This document shows positions 1-11,423 of a stretch of 46,273 nucleotides of DNA, one piece after another. The stretch's first letter is position 1; the number at the start of each line of letters is the position of its first letter. The DNA lies in assembly GCA_021783695.1 (NCBI GenBank), contig JAJXTO010000020.1, positions 1 to 46,273 of the forward strand, in the 5' to 3' direction. Both the position numbers and the translations under genes were made by a program. A model generated the notes under the pieces. It searched no databases. It was not told the origin of the DNA and saw only the letters and a list, made by a program, of their open reading frames with translations. This DNA is from Pseudomonadota bacterium (GTDB taxonomy: Bacteria > Pseudomonadota > Gammaproteobacteria > Burkholderiales > Burkholderiaceae_C).

Positions 1-1
1 T

Positions 2-78
2 TGGCGGAGTGGACGGGACTCGAACCCGCGACCCCCGGCGTGACAGGCCGGTATTCTAACCAACTGAACTACCACTCC
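2..78 (-). tRNA. tRNA-Asp (GTC)
   Basis: Read on the minus strand this is a complete cloverleaf. The acceptor stem is GGAGTGG/CCACTCC, the anticodon stem CCGGC/GCCGG encloses the loop CTGTCAC (anticodon GTC), and the T-arm is GGGTTCGAGTCCC. The CCA end is encoded. It is the last of three tRNAs transcribed in the order Ala, Glu, Asp. Confidence 0.97.
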
Positions 79-101
79 ATGCAGATTCGCCATGCAGAAC
101 C

Positions 102-177
102 TGGCGTCCCCTACGAGATTCGAACTCGTGTTATCGCCGTGAAAGGGCGGTGTCCTAGGCCTCTAGACGAAGGGGAC
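102..177 (-). tRNA. tRNA-Glu (TTC)
   Basis: Minus-strand cloverleaf with acceptor GTCCCCT, anticodon loop CTTTCAC (anticodon TTC), T-arm GAGTTCGAATCTC and an encoded CCA. It lies 23 nt from tRNA-Asp and 21 nt from tRNA-Ala, so the three are almost certainly processed from one transcript. Confidence 0.97.
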
Positions 178-198
178 GAAACCTTTGATTTGGTTGCT

Positions 199-274
<76 letters not shown>

Positions 275-291
275 AAAAGCAAAACGAACAT

Positions 292-319
292 TCTATACCG
301 AAGACTTTGTCGTTTGCAA
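292..319 (-). promoter_or_regulatory. Probable sigma-70 promoter of the tRNA cluster
   Basis: On the minus strand there is a TTGCAA -35 (314-319), a 16-nt spacer and a TATAGA -10 (292-297). The predicted start is about 10 nt upstream of mature tRNA-Ala. Spacing and position fit a stable-RNA promoter. The call rests on motif matching only. Confidence 0.6.
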
Positions 320-350
320 GCAAATTGCGTTCTATTTGATGATGACGGAG

Positions 351-2771
351 TCAATGCCTCGTGCTTTCGACAACAGGGGCCTCGATCGCTGCGGTGGCAA
401 CCTCAGCAGGCTTGGAGGGCGTGTCGTCTTCAAGCGCCACCGGCACGCGCTCCAGAGAGAGATCGAGAACCTGATCGATCCACTTCACGGGGATGATCGT
501 CAAACTTGCCTTGACATTGTCGGGCATCTCCTGCAGATCCTTGACGTTCTCCTCAGGTATCAAGACTGTTTTGATGCCACCTCGCAGCGCTGCGAGCAGC
601 TTTTCCTTCAGGCCGCCAATCCCGAGAACCTCTCCGCGCAGCGTGATTTCACCCGTCATTGCAACTTCCGCCTTGACCGGAATGCCCGTCATGGCAGAGA
701 CGATGGCCGTCGTCATTGCGATGCCGGCGCTTGGCCCGTCTTTCGGTGTGGCGCCTTCGGGGACGTGGATATGCAGATCACGCTTTTCAAACAGTTCGTC
801 CTTGATACCCAAGCGACGCGAACGCACGCGTACAACAGTGCGCGCGGCTTCTACGGATTCCTTCATCACATCGCCAAGAGAGCCGGTTCGCAGGATTGCG
901 CCCTTACCGGGCATAGCCGTGGCTTCGATGGTGAGCAAATCACCTCCAACCTCAGTCCAGGCAAGTCCAACCACCTGACCGACCTGATTCTGCTTTTCAG
1001 CCATGCCGAAGTTGAACCGGCGCACCCCGATAAAATCGTTCAGGTTGTCTTCTGTGACAACAACCTGCTCGGTATACGTCTTGAGAAGGCGCCCCTTGAC
1101 GGCCTTGCGGCAGATCCGGGAAATTTCACGCTCAAGGGAACGCACACCTGCTTCGCGTGTGTAGTAACGTATCAGGCCGCGAATCGCGCTTTCGGTCACA
1201 TCGAGCTCGCCAGGGTCGACCCCGTTGTTCTTCATCTGCTTTGGCAGCAAGTAACGCTGGGCAATACTGACCTTTTCGTCCTCGGTGTAACCGGCCAGAC
1301 GGATGACTTCCATCCGGTCGAGAAGGGCTGGCGGAATGTTGAGCGAGTTCGAGGTGGCGACGAACATGACGTCGGACAGGTCGAAATCGACCTCCACATA
1401 ATGATCGCTGAAAGTGTGGTTCTGCTCGGGATCAAGCACCTCAAGTAGTGCAGACGAAGGATCGCCACGAAAATCCATGCCGAGTTTGTCCACCTCATCA
1501 AGCAGGAACAACGGGTTGCGCACCGCAACCTTGTTCAGGCTTTGGATGATTTTTCCTGGCATCGCGCCGATGTAAGTGCGGCGATGGCCACGAATCTCGG
1601 CTTCGTCACGCACGCCGCCCAGGGCCATGCGCACAAACTTACGCCCAGTCGCACGCGCAATGGATTGCCCCAGTGAGGTCTTGCCCACACCCGGAGGGCC
1701 GACGAGACAAAGAATCGGCGCCTTGACTTTTTCTACCCGCTGCTGCACCGCGAGGTATTCAAGGATGCGCTCCTTGACCTTTTCGAGCCCGTAATGGTCC
1801 TCTTCCAGCACCTGTTCAGCAAAGGCCAGGTCATGACGCACCTTGCTTTTTTTCGCCCAGGGCAGGCTGACCAGCACGTCGAGATAATTCCGGACGACGG
1901 TCGCCTCGGCCGACATCGGCGACATGAGCTTGAGTTTCTTGAGCTCGCCCTCGGCCTTTTTCTTGGCCTCCTTGGGCATCCGTGCGGCCTTGATCTTCTT
2001 TTCGATTTCCTCGATGTCCGCGCCGTCTTCGCCCTCGCCAAGTTCTTTCTGGATCGCCTTGACCTGCTCGTTCAGATAGTACTCACGCTGGCTTTTCTCC
2101 ATTTGACGGCGCACTCGGCCGCGAATGCGCTTTTCGACCTGAAGAATGCCGACCTCGCGCTCCAGTTGCTCGAGCAGGTTTTCCAGCCGGGCATGCACGT
2201 CGTGCAGGTCGAGCACCGATTGCTTCTGTTCGAGCTTGAGAGGCAAGTGCGCGGCAATGGTGTCGGCAAGACGGCCAGGGTCATCAATGCCCGAAATGGA
2301 CGTAAGGATTTCTGGCGGAATCTTTTTGTTCAGCTTGACATACTGGTCGAACTGCGCAACCACCGCGCGGCGCATGGCTTCAGACTCCGCCGTGGATTCC
2401 GAACTGGATGCGATGGGAACGGCCTCACAGTCGAAAAAGTCGCCGTTGTCCCGGATGTTGAGCGCATTGGCGCGCTGAGCGCCCTCGACCAGAACCTTGA
2501 CCGTGCCATCCGGCAGCTTGAGCATTTGCAGAATGCTGGACAGACAGCCGACCTCAAACAGATCGTCGGGCTTGGGCTCATCCTTGGCGGCAGCTTTCTG
2601 GGCGACCAGCATAATCTGCTTGCCGCTTTCCATGGCAGACTCCAGCGCCTTGATCGATTTGGGTCGACCAACGAACAAGGGAATCACCATATGGGGGAAA
2701 ACCACCACATCGCGCAATGGCAACAGGGGCAACGCGGTCAGATCGGAATTTTGTTCAGGGGTTTCGGACAT
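351..2771 (-). CDS. lon: ATP-dependent Lon protease
   Basis: Encodes 806 residues of LonA, the cytoplasmic AAA+ serine protease that degrades misfolded and regulatory proteins. In order there is an N-terminal substrate-binding domain opening LPLLPLRDVVVFP (about 14-26), a helical region, Walker A GPPGVGKT at 358-365, Walker B LFLLDEVDK near 421-429, and the protease domain with catalytic Ser681 in KDGPSAG and Lys724 in GLKEK. The last 25 or so residues are an Ala/Pro/Glu-rich tail beyond the E. coli length of 784. An upstream in-frame extension exists, but the ATG at 2771 begins the family-typical sequence and follows a GGTGAG-like site. It is last in the tig, clpP, clpX, lon series, 83 nt after clpX. 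No heat-shock promoter was identified. Confidence 0.97.
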   Translation of the reverse strand: MSETPEQNSDLTALPLLPLRDVVVFPHMVIPLFVGRPKSIKALESAMESGKQIMLVAQKAAAKDEPKPDDLFEVGCLSSILQMLKLPDGTVKVLVEGAQRANALNIRDNGDFFDCEAVPIASSSESTAESEAMRRAVVAQFDQYVKLNKKIPPEILTSISGIDDPGRLADTIAAHLPLKLEQKQSVLDLHDVHARLENLLEQLEREVGILQVEKRIRGRVRRQMEKSQREYYLNEQVKAIQKELGEGEDGADIEEIEKKIKAARMPKEAKKKAEGELKKLKLMSPMSAEATVVRNYLDVLVSLPWAKKSKVRHDLAFAEQVLEEDHYGLEKVKERILEYLAVQQRVEKVKAPILCLVGPPGVGKTSLGQSIARATGRKFVRMALGGVRDEAEIRGHRRTYIGAMPGKIIQSLNKVAVRNPLFLLDEVDKLGMDFRGDPSSALLEVLDPEQNHTFSDHYVEVDFDLSDVMFVATSNSLNIPPALLDRMEVIRLAGYTEDEKVSIAQRYLLPKQMKNNGVDPGELDVTESAIRGLIRYYTREAGVRSLEREISRICRKAVKGRLLKTYTEQVVVTEDNLNDFIGVRRFNFGMAEKQNQVGQVVGLAWTEVGGDLLTIEATAMPGKGAILRTGSLGDVMKESVEAARTVVRVRSRRLGIKDELFEKRDLHIHVPEGATPKDGPSAGIAMTTAIVSAMTGIPVKAEVAMTGEITLRGEVLGIGGLKEKLLAALRGGIKTVLIPEENVKDLQEMPDNVKASLTIIPVKWIDQVLDLSLERVPVALEDDTPSKPAEVATAAIEAPVVESTRH

Positions 2772-2854
2772 GAATCTCACCCAAAAAGAAGTTGGAGTGC
2801 AAATGGGGACGTGGGCAGGGAATGCAAGCAGTCGGGCGCAGCAATCTGCCTCCC

Positions 2855-4123
2855 TCAAGTCCCTGAAGCCTTCGCCGCATCCTGATAAATCAACAGCGGC
2901 TTGGCTCCAGCCGTGATCACATTTTCGTCAACCACCACACCCGATACGTTCTGCGCGTTGGGAAGATCGAACATCAGGTCGAGCAAAGCCTGTTCGACGA
3001 TGGAGCGCAAACCGCGCGCACCAGTCTTTCGCTCCAGCGCCCTGCGGGCGATGGCATCCAGCGCGGCGGGACGGAATTCGAGCTTGATGTGATCCATTTC
3101 GAACAGCTTCTGGTACTGCTTGACCAGCGAATTCTTGGGGGCGGTGAGAATTTCGATCAATGCTGCCTCGTCGAGTTCTTCCAGCGCGGCGACCACGGGC
3201 AGGCGGCCAACGAGCTCCGGAATCAGACCGAACTTGATCAGATCTTCCGGCTGCGCCTGGAGGAAGGTTTCGGACAGACTGCGTTGCGACTGAGTCTTGA
3301 CAGTTGCAGAAAAACCAATCCCGGATTTTTCCGAGCGATTGCGGATCACCTTTTCCAGACCATCGAACGCACCACCGCAGATGAACAGGATATTGGTCGT
3401 GTCCACCTGGATGAAATCCTGGTTCGGATGTTTGCGCCCGCCCTGCGGCGGCACCGATGCCATGGTGCCTTCGATGAGTTTGAGCAGCGCCTGCTGCACG
3501 CCCTCGCCAGACACATCGCGCGTGATGCTGGGGTTGTCGGATTTACGCGAGATTTTGTCAATTTCATCGATATACACGATGCCACGCTGCGCCCGCTCGA
3601 TTTCGTAATTGCAGTTCTGCAGCAGCTTCTGGATGATGTTTTCCACATCCTCACCCACATAGCCGGCTTCGGTCAACGTGGTGGCATCAGCAATGACAAA
3701 AGGCACGTTGAGCAAGCGTGCGAGCGTTTGCGCCAGCAAGGTCTTGCCCGAGCCCGTTGGGCCGACGAGCAAGATGTTGCTCTTGGCAAGTTCAACCTCA
3801 CTGGTCTGGCCGACATGCTTCAGGCGCTTGTAATGGTTGTAAACCGCCACTGCCAGAATACGCTTGGCCGCTTCCTGCCCAATCACATACTGATCGAGGA
3901 TGGCCTTGATTTCCGAAGGCGTGGGCAGATCGGAATTCACTAGCTTGCCGCTGGCATCCGTGGCGGTCACTTCATCACGAATGATTTCATTGCACAGGTC
4001 GATGCACTCATCGCAGATGAACACCGACGGGCCCGCGATCAGTTTTTTCACCTCATGCTGACTCTTGCCGCAAAACGAGCAGTACAGGGTTTTTTCACCA
4101 GAGGACGATTTTTTCTCAGCCAT
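2855..4123 (-). CDS. clpX: ClpX, ATPase subunit of ClpXP
   Basis: 422 residues. The AAA+ unfoldase feeds tagged substrates to ClpP. The N-terminal zinc-binding domain has Cys15, Cys18, Cys37 and Cys40. Walker A is GPTGSGKT at 121-128, the pore loop is GYVG at 154-157, and Walker B is VYIDEIDK near 183-190. Length and motifs are canonical. It starts 23 nt after the clpP stop codon, so the two subunits are probably cotranscribed, and lon follows after 83 nt. Confidence 0.98.
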   Translation of the reverse strand: MAEKKSSSGEKTLYCSFCGKSQHEVKKLIAGPSVFICDECIDLCNEIIRDEVTATDASGKLVNSDLPTPSEIKAILDQYVIGQEAAKRILAVAVYNHYKRLKHVGQTSEVELAKSNILLVGPTGSGKTLLAQTLARLLNVPFVIADATTLTEAGYVGEDVENIIQKLLQNCNYEIERAQRGIVYIDEIDKISRKSDNPSITRDVSGEGVQQALLKLIEGTMASVPPQGGRKHPNQDFIQVDTTNILFICGGAFDGLEKVIRNRSEKSGIGFSATVKTQSQRSLSETFLQAQPEDLIKFGLIPELVGRLPVVAALEELDEAALIEILTAPKNSLVKQYQKLFEMDHIKLEFRPAALDAIARRALERKTGARGLRSIVEQALLDLMFDLPNAQNVSGVVVDENVITAGAKPLLIYQDAAKASGT

Positions 4124-4146
4124 GAGCGTATGCGTTCTATTCAGGT

Positions 4147-4755
4147 TCAGGAGCGTTTTGCAATGACTTCATCGATCAGGCCATAGTCCCTGGCCTGATC
4201 GGCAGACATGAAAAAATCACGCTCTGTATCGATGGCGATTTTTTCCAGCGGCTGGCCGGTGTGGTCAGCAAGAATACCGTTCAGCCGCTCGCGCAGATAC
4301 AGAATCTCGCGGGCCTGGATTTCAATGTCGGTGGCCTGCCCCTGGGCGCCACCAGAAGGCTGGTGAATCATGATGCGGGAATTCGGCAGCGAGTAGCGTT
4401 TTCCCTTGGCACCGGCGGCCATCAGAAATGCTCCCATGCTGGCCGCAATGCCAGTGCACAAAGTGGAAACATCCGGTTTGATGAAGTGCATGGTGTCGTA
4501 AATGGCCATGCCCGCGGACACTGACCCGCCAGGCGAATTGATGTAGAGCGAAATGTCCTTGTCCGGATTCTCGGATTCGAGGAAAAGCAGTTGTGCGACC
4601 ACCAAATTGGCCATCTGATCGTTGATCGGCCCGACCAGGAAAATCACCCGCTCACGCAACAGGCGCGAGTAGATGTCATAGGCGCGCTCACCGCGGCCGC
4701 TTTGCTCGATGACCATGGGCACCAAGCCCAGATTTTGAATGTCAGTTGCGCTCAT
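4147..4755 (-). CDS. clpP: ClpP, proteolytic subunit of ClpXP/ClpAP
   Basis: 202 residues from the ATG at 4755. This is the serine peptidase that forms the double heptameric chamber served by ClpX. The catalytic triad is visible: Ser106 in GIAASMGAF, His131 in IMIHQPSGG and Asp180 in TERDFFMS. The oxyanion/handle segment [12 protein letters not shown] is intact. A TTG four codons upstream (4767) would extend the frame, but it has no Shine-Dalgarno sequence, while the ATG has GGA seven nucleotides before it. A short N-terminal propeptide is expected to be removed autocatalytically. Confidence 0.98.
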   Translation of the reverse strand: MSATDIQNLGLVPMVIEQSGRGERAYDIYSRLLRERVIFLVGPINDQMANLVVAQLLFLESENPDKDISLYINSPGGSVSAGMAIYDTMHFIKPDVSTLCTGIAASMGAFLMAAGAKGKRYSLPNSRIMIHQPSGGAQGQATDIEIQAREILYLRERLNGILADHTGQPLEKIAIDTERDFFMSADQARDYGLIDEVIAKRS

Positions 4756-4784
4756 GGATGAATCCAACGTGAAGGTAGAGACAG

Positions 4785-4814
4785 ATTAGCATGCAGCTAG
4801 CGTGACCGACGCAA
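4785..4814 (-). promoter_or_regulatory. Candidate promoter upstream of clpP
   Basis: On the minus strand TTGCGT (4809-4814) and GCTAAT (4785-4790) are separated by 18 nt, about 30 nt before the clpP start codon. A terminator for tig lies upstream, so clpP needs its own promoter somewhere in this gap. The match is modest, and a heat-shock sigma factor might read a different element. Confidence 0.35.
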
Positions 4815-4887
4815 GGGTGCGGGATTTCCGCAAGCAATTTGCGGTAGGAAACGGCCCAGCCCCCCTGAACCTCCTGGAACAAGCCAC

Positions 4888-4924
4888 AAAAAAAGCCGCT
4901 GCGCGTCTGGGCACGCAGCGGCTT
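4888..4924 (-). terminator. Rho-independent terminator after tig
   Basis: A perfect 11-bp stem AAGCCGCTGCG/CGCAGCGGCTT (4893-4903 and 4914-4924) encloses a 10-nt loop. Read on the minus strand it is followed by seven T residues. It sits 17 nt downstream of the tig stop codon and separates tig from clpP. Confidence 0.9.
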
Positions 4925-4941
4925 GCATCTGCGAGCAAGGT

Positions 4942-6276
4942 TTATTTCTGACCCATCAACTCGTCGAAGCTCAGCGATTTTTCCGTGGTTTGCGCTTGTG
5001 CGAACACGAAATCGGTCACGTTGTTTTCCATCACGATGGCCTCGGCCTGCGCCAAGCGCTCCTGGTCGGCGTAATACCAGCGGACCAATTCTTCGGGCTG
5101 TTCGTAGCTAGCGGCCAGTTCTTCGACGTAACTGCGCACTTGCTCTGGCTTGGGCTGCAATTCATGCTGCTTGACCAGTTCGGACACGATCAGGCCCAAA
5201 CGCACCCGGCGCTCCGCTTGTTCCCTGAAGAGCTCGGGCGGCATAGGAGCCTTGTCGGCATCTTTCATGCCGCGCTCGGCCAGATCCTGGCGGGCACTGG
5301 CCATCAGTTCATTGATTTCGTTCTGCACCAATGCGCTCGGCAGATCGACGGGCACCGCCTTTTGCAACACCTCCATGACTGCCAGCTTGTTGCGCTGCGT
5401 CAGCCGGGATTTGACTTCTCGCTGCAGATTGTTGCGAATGTCATCACGCAGGCGCTGTACATCGCCGTCGGCAACGCCGAGCGCCTTGGCAAAATCGGCA
5501 TCAACCACCGGCAGGAGCGGCCACTCCACCTTGGTGACTTTCAACGTGAACTGTGCGGTCTTGCCCGCCACCGCGCGCCCCTGATAGTCCTCCGGGAAGT
5601 GCAACTCAAAAATCTTGCTCTGCCCGGCTTGCAAACCTTTGGTTGCTGCCTCAAATTCGGGCAGCATCCGGCCTTCGCCCTGTACAAAACTGAAGCCCTC
5701 GGCCTTGCCGCCGTCAAACGCGGTGCCGTCGATCCGGCCCTCGAAGTCCACGGTGACACGGTCACCATCCTGCACTTCCAGTCCTTGCGCGGTCTGCCCG
5801 TTGGCTGCGGTCTCGCCGCGAACGACAAATTCCGTGCGTTGCTTGCGCAGCACGTCCATGGTTTTGTCAATGGCTGCTTCGTCCACGGTTGCGGTCATTC
5901 GCTCGATGGTTTGCGACGACAGATCGGGGATCTGCACATCGGGATAAACCTCGAACGTGGCGTCAAACACCATGACATCGGCCTCCACGCCCTCGGTCTT
6001 GGGGGTGAATTGCGGCATACCAGCCACGCGCAGGCGAGCGCTGCTGGCAACTTCGTAGAAAGCATTGCCGATCTTGTCCTGCAGAACTTCCATTTCCACA
6101 GACGGCGCGTAGCGCTGGGTCACCATGGACATGGGCACCTTGCCGGGGCGGAACCCGGGCAGACGCAGGGTGCGGCTCAGATTCTTCAGGCGGGCGTTGA
6201 TTTCAGTTTGCACAGAGGCCTTGGGAACCGTCACGGTTACGCGGCGCTGCAGTTTGTCCAGGGTTTCGACAGTCAT
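4942..6276 (-). CDS. tig: Trigger factor, ribosome-associated chaperone
   Basis: 444 residues. Binds at the ribosomal exit tunnel and shields nascent chains. The N-terminal ribosome-binding domain carries the signature GFRPGKVP at 41-48. A FKBP-type prolyl isomerase domain follows (DRVTVDFEGRIDGTAFDGG), and then the long helical substrate-binding domain. Length is close to the 432 residues of E. coli. It lies 59 nt downstream of tRNA-Leu on the same strand, ends at a strong terminator, and precedes clpP. Read-through transcription from the tRNA promoter is possible. Confidence 0.97.
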   Translation of the reverse strand: MTVETLDKLQRRVTVTVPKASVQTEINARLKNLSRTLRLPGFRPGKVPMSMVTQRYAPSVEMEVLQDKIGNAFYEVASSARLRVAGMPQFTPKTEGVEADVMVFDATFEVYPDVQIPDLSSQTIERMTATVDEAAIDKTMDVLRKQRTEFVVRGETAANGQTAQGLEVQDGDRVTVDFEGRIDGTAFDGGKAEGFSFVQGEGRMLPEFEAATKGLQAGQSKIFELHFPEDYQGRAVAGKTAQFTLKVTKVEWPLLPVVDADFAKALGVADGDVQRLRDDIRNNLQREVKSRLTQRNKLAVMEVLQKAVPVDLPSALVQNEINELMASARQDLAERGMKDADKAPMPPELFREQAERRVRLGLIVSELVKQHELQPKPEQVRSYVEELAASYEQPEELVRWYYADQERLAQAEAIVMENNVTDFVFAQAQTTEKSLSFDELMGQK

Positions 6277-6335
6277 GAGAAAGTCCAGTGTTCAATGAAA
6301 GAGAGCCATTTCCGCCAAGCGCTTTGCTTGTCGGC

Positions 6336-6422
6336 TGGTGCGAGGGGGGGGACTCGAACCCCCACGCCGGTGAGGGCGTCAGGACCTAAACCTGGTGCGT
6401 CTACCAATTTCGCCACCCTCGC
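6336..6422 (-). tRNA. tRNA-Leu (TAG)
   Basis: 87-nt minus-strand cloverleaf with acceptor GCGAGGG/CCCTCGC, a long variable arm typical of leucine tRNAs, anticodon loop TTTAGGT (anticodon TAG), T-arm GGGGGTTCGAGTCCCCC and an encoded CCA. It sits directly upstream of tig. A TAGAAT -10-like hexamer lies in the gap upstream, but no convincing -35 is paired with it. Confidence 0.96.
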
Positions 6423-6544
6423 CGGGTGATCTGCTGCCTGCATCAATTCGCCATTCGGCCCGCCCGTTTTCCAGGCTCCATTGAATTTCAGGCAATCGGC
6501 TATTCTAGCCTTGCTGCGTCAACCCGCTGAGCGCGGCGCATGCC

Positions 6545-7372
6545 ATGCCCTCCATTGATTTGACCGATACGTCAGACGGCCCGCCGCCTGGGTCGTCCAC
6601 CTACTACGCGCTGCAACGCTGCCCGCCGCAGCAGCGCACAGGATTAACGGCGTTGCTGCGCTTTCATGTGCAGGTGCGCTCCATTGTGAACGCGGTCAGC
6701 GATCTGTCCGTGGCGCAGGCTAAGCTGGCTTGGTGGAACGCGCAGCTCATTGCCATGGAACAAGGCAGAGCGGAGCATCCAGCATTGCGTGCGCTCGGGC
6801 CGTTCATGCAGGCAAGTGGCCTGTCGCCGCAAGCGTTGCGCGGGGTCATCGACAGTGTGCAGATCGATCTGCAGCAAAACCGCTGGATGGACCGAGCCGC
6901 TCTGCTGCACTACGCCAAAGCGTGCAGTGGGCAAACCCTGCGCAATGGCGCCGTCCTTCTCGGACTCGCGTCCTTGGCAGATCACCCAGCGGCAGTAGAA
7001 CTCGGCGTGGGATTGCGCCTGACCAGCAGTATTCGGCATCTGGGTCGCGACGCGGCGCAGGGTCGGATCTATCTGCCACTCGACGCTCTGCTGCGCCACG
7101 GCGTCACCGCGGCGCAAATCCAGCAACGCCGCATGGATGCCGGAGTTGTCGCCTTGCTCCGCGAGCAAACCGCGCTGACCCGCCAGACCCTGGAGTCGGC
7201 ACTGGCCGGGCTTGTGCCGTTCCCGCGTGCGCAGACCGCGCCGTTGCGCGCCCTGGGCGCGATGGCGCTGGCCTTGCTGCGCGAAATCGAGCGATCCGAC
7301 TATGCCGTGCTGCATCAGCGCATCAGCCTGACGCCACTGCGCAAGCTCTGGATCAGCCGCACCTGCAGTTAA
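6545..7372 (+). CDS. Squalene/phytoene-synthase-like protein with degenerate active site
   Basis: 275 residues with the fold signature of trans-isoprenyl diphosphate synthases: YYALQRCPPQQR near 20-31, AQAKLAWWNAQL at 57-68, a central DSVQIDLQQNR segment and GRIYLPLDAL near 173-182. Active members carry DDxVDE in the first helix; here the aligned residues are RSIVNA (45-50). The second motif, usually NILRDVGEDA, reads SSIRHLGRDA (161-170), so two of its three acidic residues are replaced by His and Arg. Both Mg-diphosphate sites are therefore broken, and prenyl condensation looks unlikely. No hopanoid or carotenoid genes lie nearby. A non-catalytic role, as in the mitochondrial assembly factor NDUFAF6, is a possible analogy. 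It is a single gene convergent with the acetoacetyl-CoA synthetase gene, 15 nt away. Confidence 0.75.
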   Translation: MPSIDLTDTSDGPPPGSSTYYALQRCPPQQRTGLTALLRFHVQVRSIVNAVSDLSVAQAKLAWWNAQLIAMEQGRAEHPALRALGPFMQASGLSPQALRGVIDSVQIDLQQNRWMDRAALLHYAKACSGQTLRNGAVLLGLASLADHPAAVELGVGLRLTSSIRHLGRDAAQGRIYLPLDALLRHGVTAAQIQQRRMDAGVVALLREQTALTRQTLESALAGLVPFPRAQTAPLRALGAMALALLREIERSDYAVLHQRISLTPLRKLWISRTCS

Positions 7373-7387
7373 GGGCAATCCGGCGGA

Positions 7388-9400
<2,013 letters not shown>

Positions 9401-9419
9401 GGTGTTCTCTCGGAAGCAG

Positions 9420-9863
9420 TCAGGCGTTGGTCGGTTGAGAACCCTGGGTCAGCAGCGCGCGCAGCATGTCAGGCAGAGGCGCGCTCTTACGCCGCGGAAA
9501 ATCCACCCAGACCACGCGCGAACCACCGCTGGCGTAGATGGTGTCCGGGTCATCGGTGCGGCTGAGCAGGGTGTAGGTGTCGAAGCTGGTGCGCCCCACA
9601 TCGGTGGTGTAGAGGCGGGCGAGCACGTCGCCGGGGAAACTCAGCTCAATCTGGAAATTGCAGAAGGCGTTCACGATCACCGGCCCCATCCCCTTGGGAT
9701 TGGCCGGCACCCCGCTGGCCAGCATCCATTCCAGGCGAATGATTTCCATGTAACGGAAATAGAGGGTGTTGTTCACATGGCCCATCACATCCATATCGCC
9801 CCAGCGAATGGGCATGGTCATGGTATGGACCAGCTTTTTTTGTTCAGGGATGTCGAACCGCAT
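9420..9863 (-). CDS. Acyl-CoA thioesterase, 4HBT hotdog family
   Basis: 147 residues, a single hotdog domain. The active-site signature WGDMDVMGHVNN lies near residues 21-32, with the Asp that polarises water or forms the acyl intermediate in 4-hydroxybenzoyl-CoA thioesterase relatives. The ATG at 9863 is preceded by GGAG at seven nucleotides. It lies 11 nt downstream of the SDR gene and 19 nt upstream of the acetoacetyl-CoA synthetase gene, which suggests an operon handling short acyl-CoA or hydroxyacyl-CoA intermediates. The exact substrate cannot be read from the sequence. Confidence 0.88.
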   Translation of the reverse strand: MRFDIPEQKKLVHTMTMPIRWGDMDVMGHVNNTLYFRYMEIIRLEWMLASGVPANPKGMGPVIVNAFCNFQIELSFPGDVLARLYTTDVGRTSFDTYTLLSRTDDPDTIYASGGSRVVWVDFPRRKSAPLPDMLRALLTQGSQPTNA

Positions 9864-9874
9864 GATGATCTCCG

Positions 9875-10657
9875 TCAAATACTGAAGCCGTCGTCCGCGG
9901 TCAGGATGGCGCCGTTGATCAGGCCGCTCTGCCCACTGGCGAGCAGTACCAGCAGGCCGTCGAGGTCTTCTGGTTTGCCAAGGCGCTTGCGCGGCAGCAT
10001 CTGCATCAGACGCTGACCCGACTCGGACTGCCAGTGATGGTGATTCATCTCGGTATCGATGTAACCGGGGCAGATGGCGTTGACATTGATGCCATATTTG
10101 CCCCATTCCACCGCCATGGCCCGCGTCATGTGTATGACCGAGGCCTTGCTCATCGCATAGACCCCGAGCTTGGGCATGACACGCAGCCCGGCTACGGAAG
10201 CGACATTGATGATGCGCCCGCCGGCCCAGGTGCCCGGCGTGACGCCTAGCGAACGCTTCACCATGCGCCGCGCCACTTCCTGTGCGACAAAGAACGCGCC
10301 ACGCACATTGGTGTTGAACACCTCGTCGAAATCGTCGCTCGTGACGTCCAGCAGTTTTTGCTGCAAGGAGATTCCGGCGTTGTTCACCAGAATGTCGATT
10401 GGCCCCATTTCGGTTTCCGCATGCGCCACCGCTGCCTTGATGCTGGCCGGATCGGTGACATCGAGTTCCACCACATGCGCGTCGCCGCCCTGCCCTTCAA
10501 TACGGGCGCGCAGCTCCTTGAGCCGCTCCATGCGCCGTCCGCTGAGCACCACTGCTGCGCCGGCCTGCGCCAGCACTTCGGCAAAACGCCAGCCCAGACC
10601 GCTGGATGCGCCAGTGACCAGAGCGACGCGCCCGGAGAGTTCGATTGAATACGTCAT
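9875..10657 (-). CDS. Short-chain dehydrogenase/reductase
   Basis: 260 residues, classical SDR. The nucleotide-binding glycine motif TGASSGLG is at 15-22, NNAG at 92-95, and the catalytic Ser154, Tyr167 and Lys171 (YxxxK) are in order. An Arg-Arg pair after beta-2 (RRMERL) suggests NADP(H), which is not certain. The start chosen has AAGGA six nucleotides upstream; a longer TTG-initiated frame runs into the promoter region. First gene of the operon with a thioesterase and acetoacetyl-CoA synthetase. 3-hydroxyacid or 3-ketoacyl oxidoreduction is a reasonable guess from context. Confidence 0.9.
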   Translation of the reverse strand: MTYSIELSGRVALVTGASSGLGWRFAEVLAQAGAAVVLSGRRMERLKELRARIEGQGGDAHVVELDVTDPASIKAAVAHAETEMGPIDILVNNAGISLQQKLLDVTSDDFDEVFNTNVRGAFFVAQEVARRMVKRSLGVTPGTWAGGRIINVASVAGLRVMPKLGVYAMSKASVIHMTRAMAVEWGKYGINVNAICPGYIDTEMNHHHWQSESGQRLMQMLPRKRLGKPEDLDGLLVLLASGQSGLINGAILTADDGFSI

Positions 10658-10817
10658 TGTGTGTCCTTGAGGGTGGCGCGCAGGAGCCGGGCTCATGCTG
10701 ACCCGTCCTGCGCGAATGCCACAATGGTAGAGCGAGGCTCTTTTCCGGTTGCTAAGTCTGCGGTGGAACAATCCGGCTTCGCTCTATCCACCGCACCCAC
10801 GACGAGATTTCCGCACC

Positions 10818-11366
10818 ATGCATCAGCGACAGCCCAGCCTGCTCCATCGCTATCTGCACTGGGAACAAGCGTTCACCATCTCGGCAAACCGGCTGAGCAG
10901 GCGGATCTGGGTGCGCCGCCTGTTCAGCCTGATCAGTCGGCTGGGCAACGGCTGGGGCTGGGCGGCGATTGTGTTCGCCCTGCTCGTGCTCGACGGACGA
11001 CAAGCGGTCATGCCCATCGTGTGGATGTTGGTCACGACAGTCATCGGCATTGGCTTGTACGGCTCGATCAAGCGCCTGGCCGCCCGCCCCAGGCCCAGCG
11101 AACACAGCCGCCGCATCATGGTGAGCGAACCGCCGCTCGACCAGTTCAGCTTTCCTTCCGGCCACACTCTGCACGCGGTGAACTTCACCCTGCAGATCCT
11201 GTTTTTCGCCCCCTTGCTCGGGTGGATCGCCGTTCCGTTCGCGCTGCTCATTGCCGCCTCCCGCCTGATTCTCGGGCTGCACTATCTCTCGGACGTGGTG
11301 GTGGGTGCCGTGCTGGGCATGCTGCTGGCCACGTTTGCACTGGCCCTGCAAATCACTGTGTTGTGA
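10818..11366 (+). CDS. PAP2-family membrane phosphatase
   Basis: 182 residues with several hydrophobic segments. The acid phosphatase signature is complete: KRLAARPRP near 85-93, PSGHT at 113-117, and SRLILGLHYLSDVVVG at 148-163, giving Arg149, His155 and Asp159. Proteins of this type remove phosphate from lipid diphosphates such as undecaprenyl diphosphate or phosphatidylglycerol phosphate. It is divergent from the SDR operon, 160 nt away, and 57 nt upstream of moaA. The lipid substrate is unknown. Confidence 0.88.
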   Translation: MHQRQPSLLHRYLHWEQAFTISANRLSRRIWVRRLFSLISRLGNGWGWAAIVFALLVLDGRQAVMPIVWMLVTTVIGIGLYGSIKRLAARPRPSEHSRRIMVSEPPLDQFSFPSGHTLHAVNFTLQILFFAPLLGWIAVPFALLIAASRLILGLHYLSDVVVGAVLGMLLATFALALQITVL

Positions 11367-11423
11367 GGGGTTCCTCCAGCCTGATGGCACGCTGCGCCCC
11401 CCAGATTTACGGATAATGATGGC

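Noticed and set aside
4990..6429. 479-residue plus-strand frame opposite tig that continues through tRNA-Leu
   Set aside because: It runs across a tRNA gene and has no domain signature.
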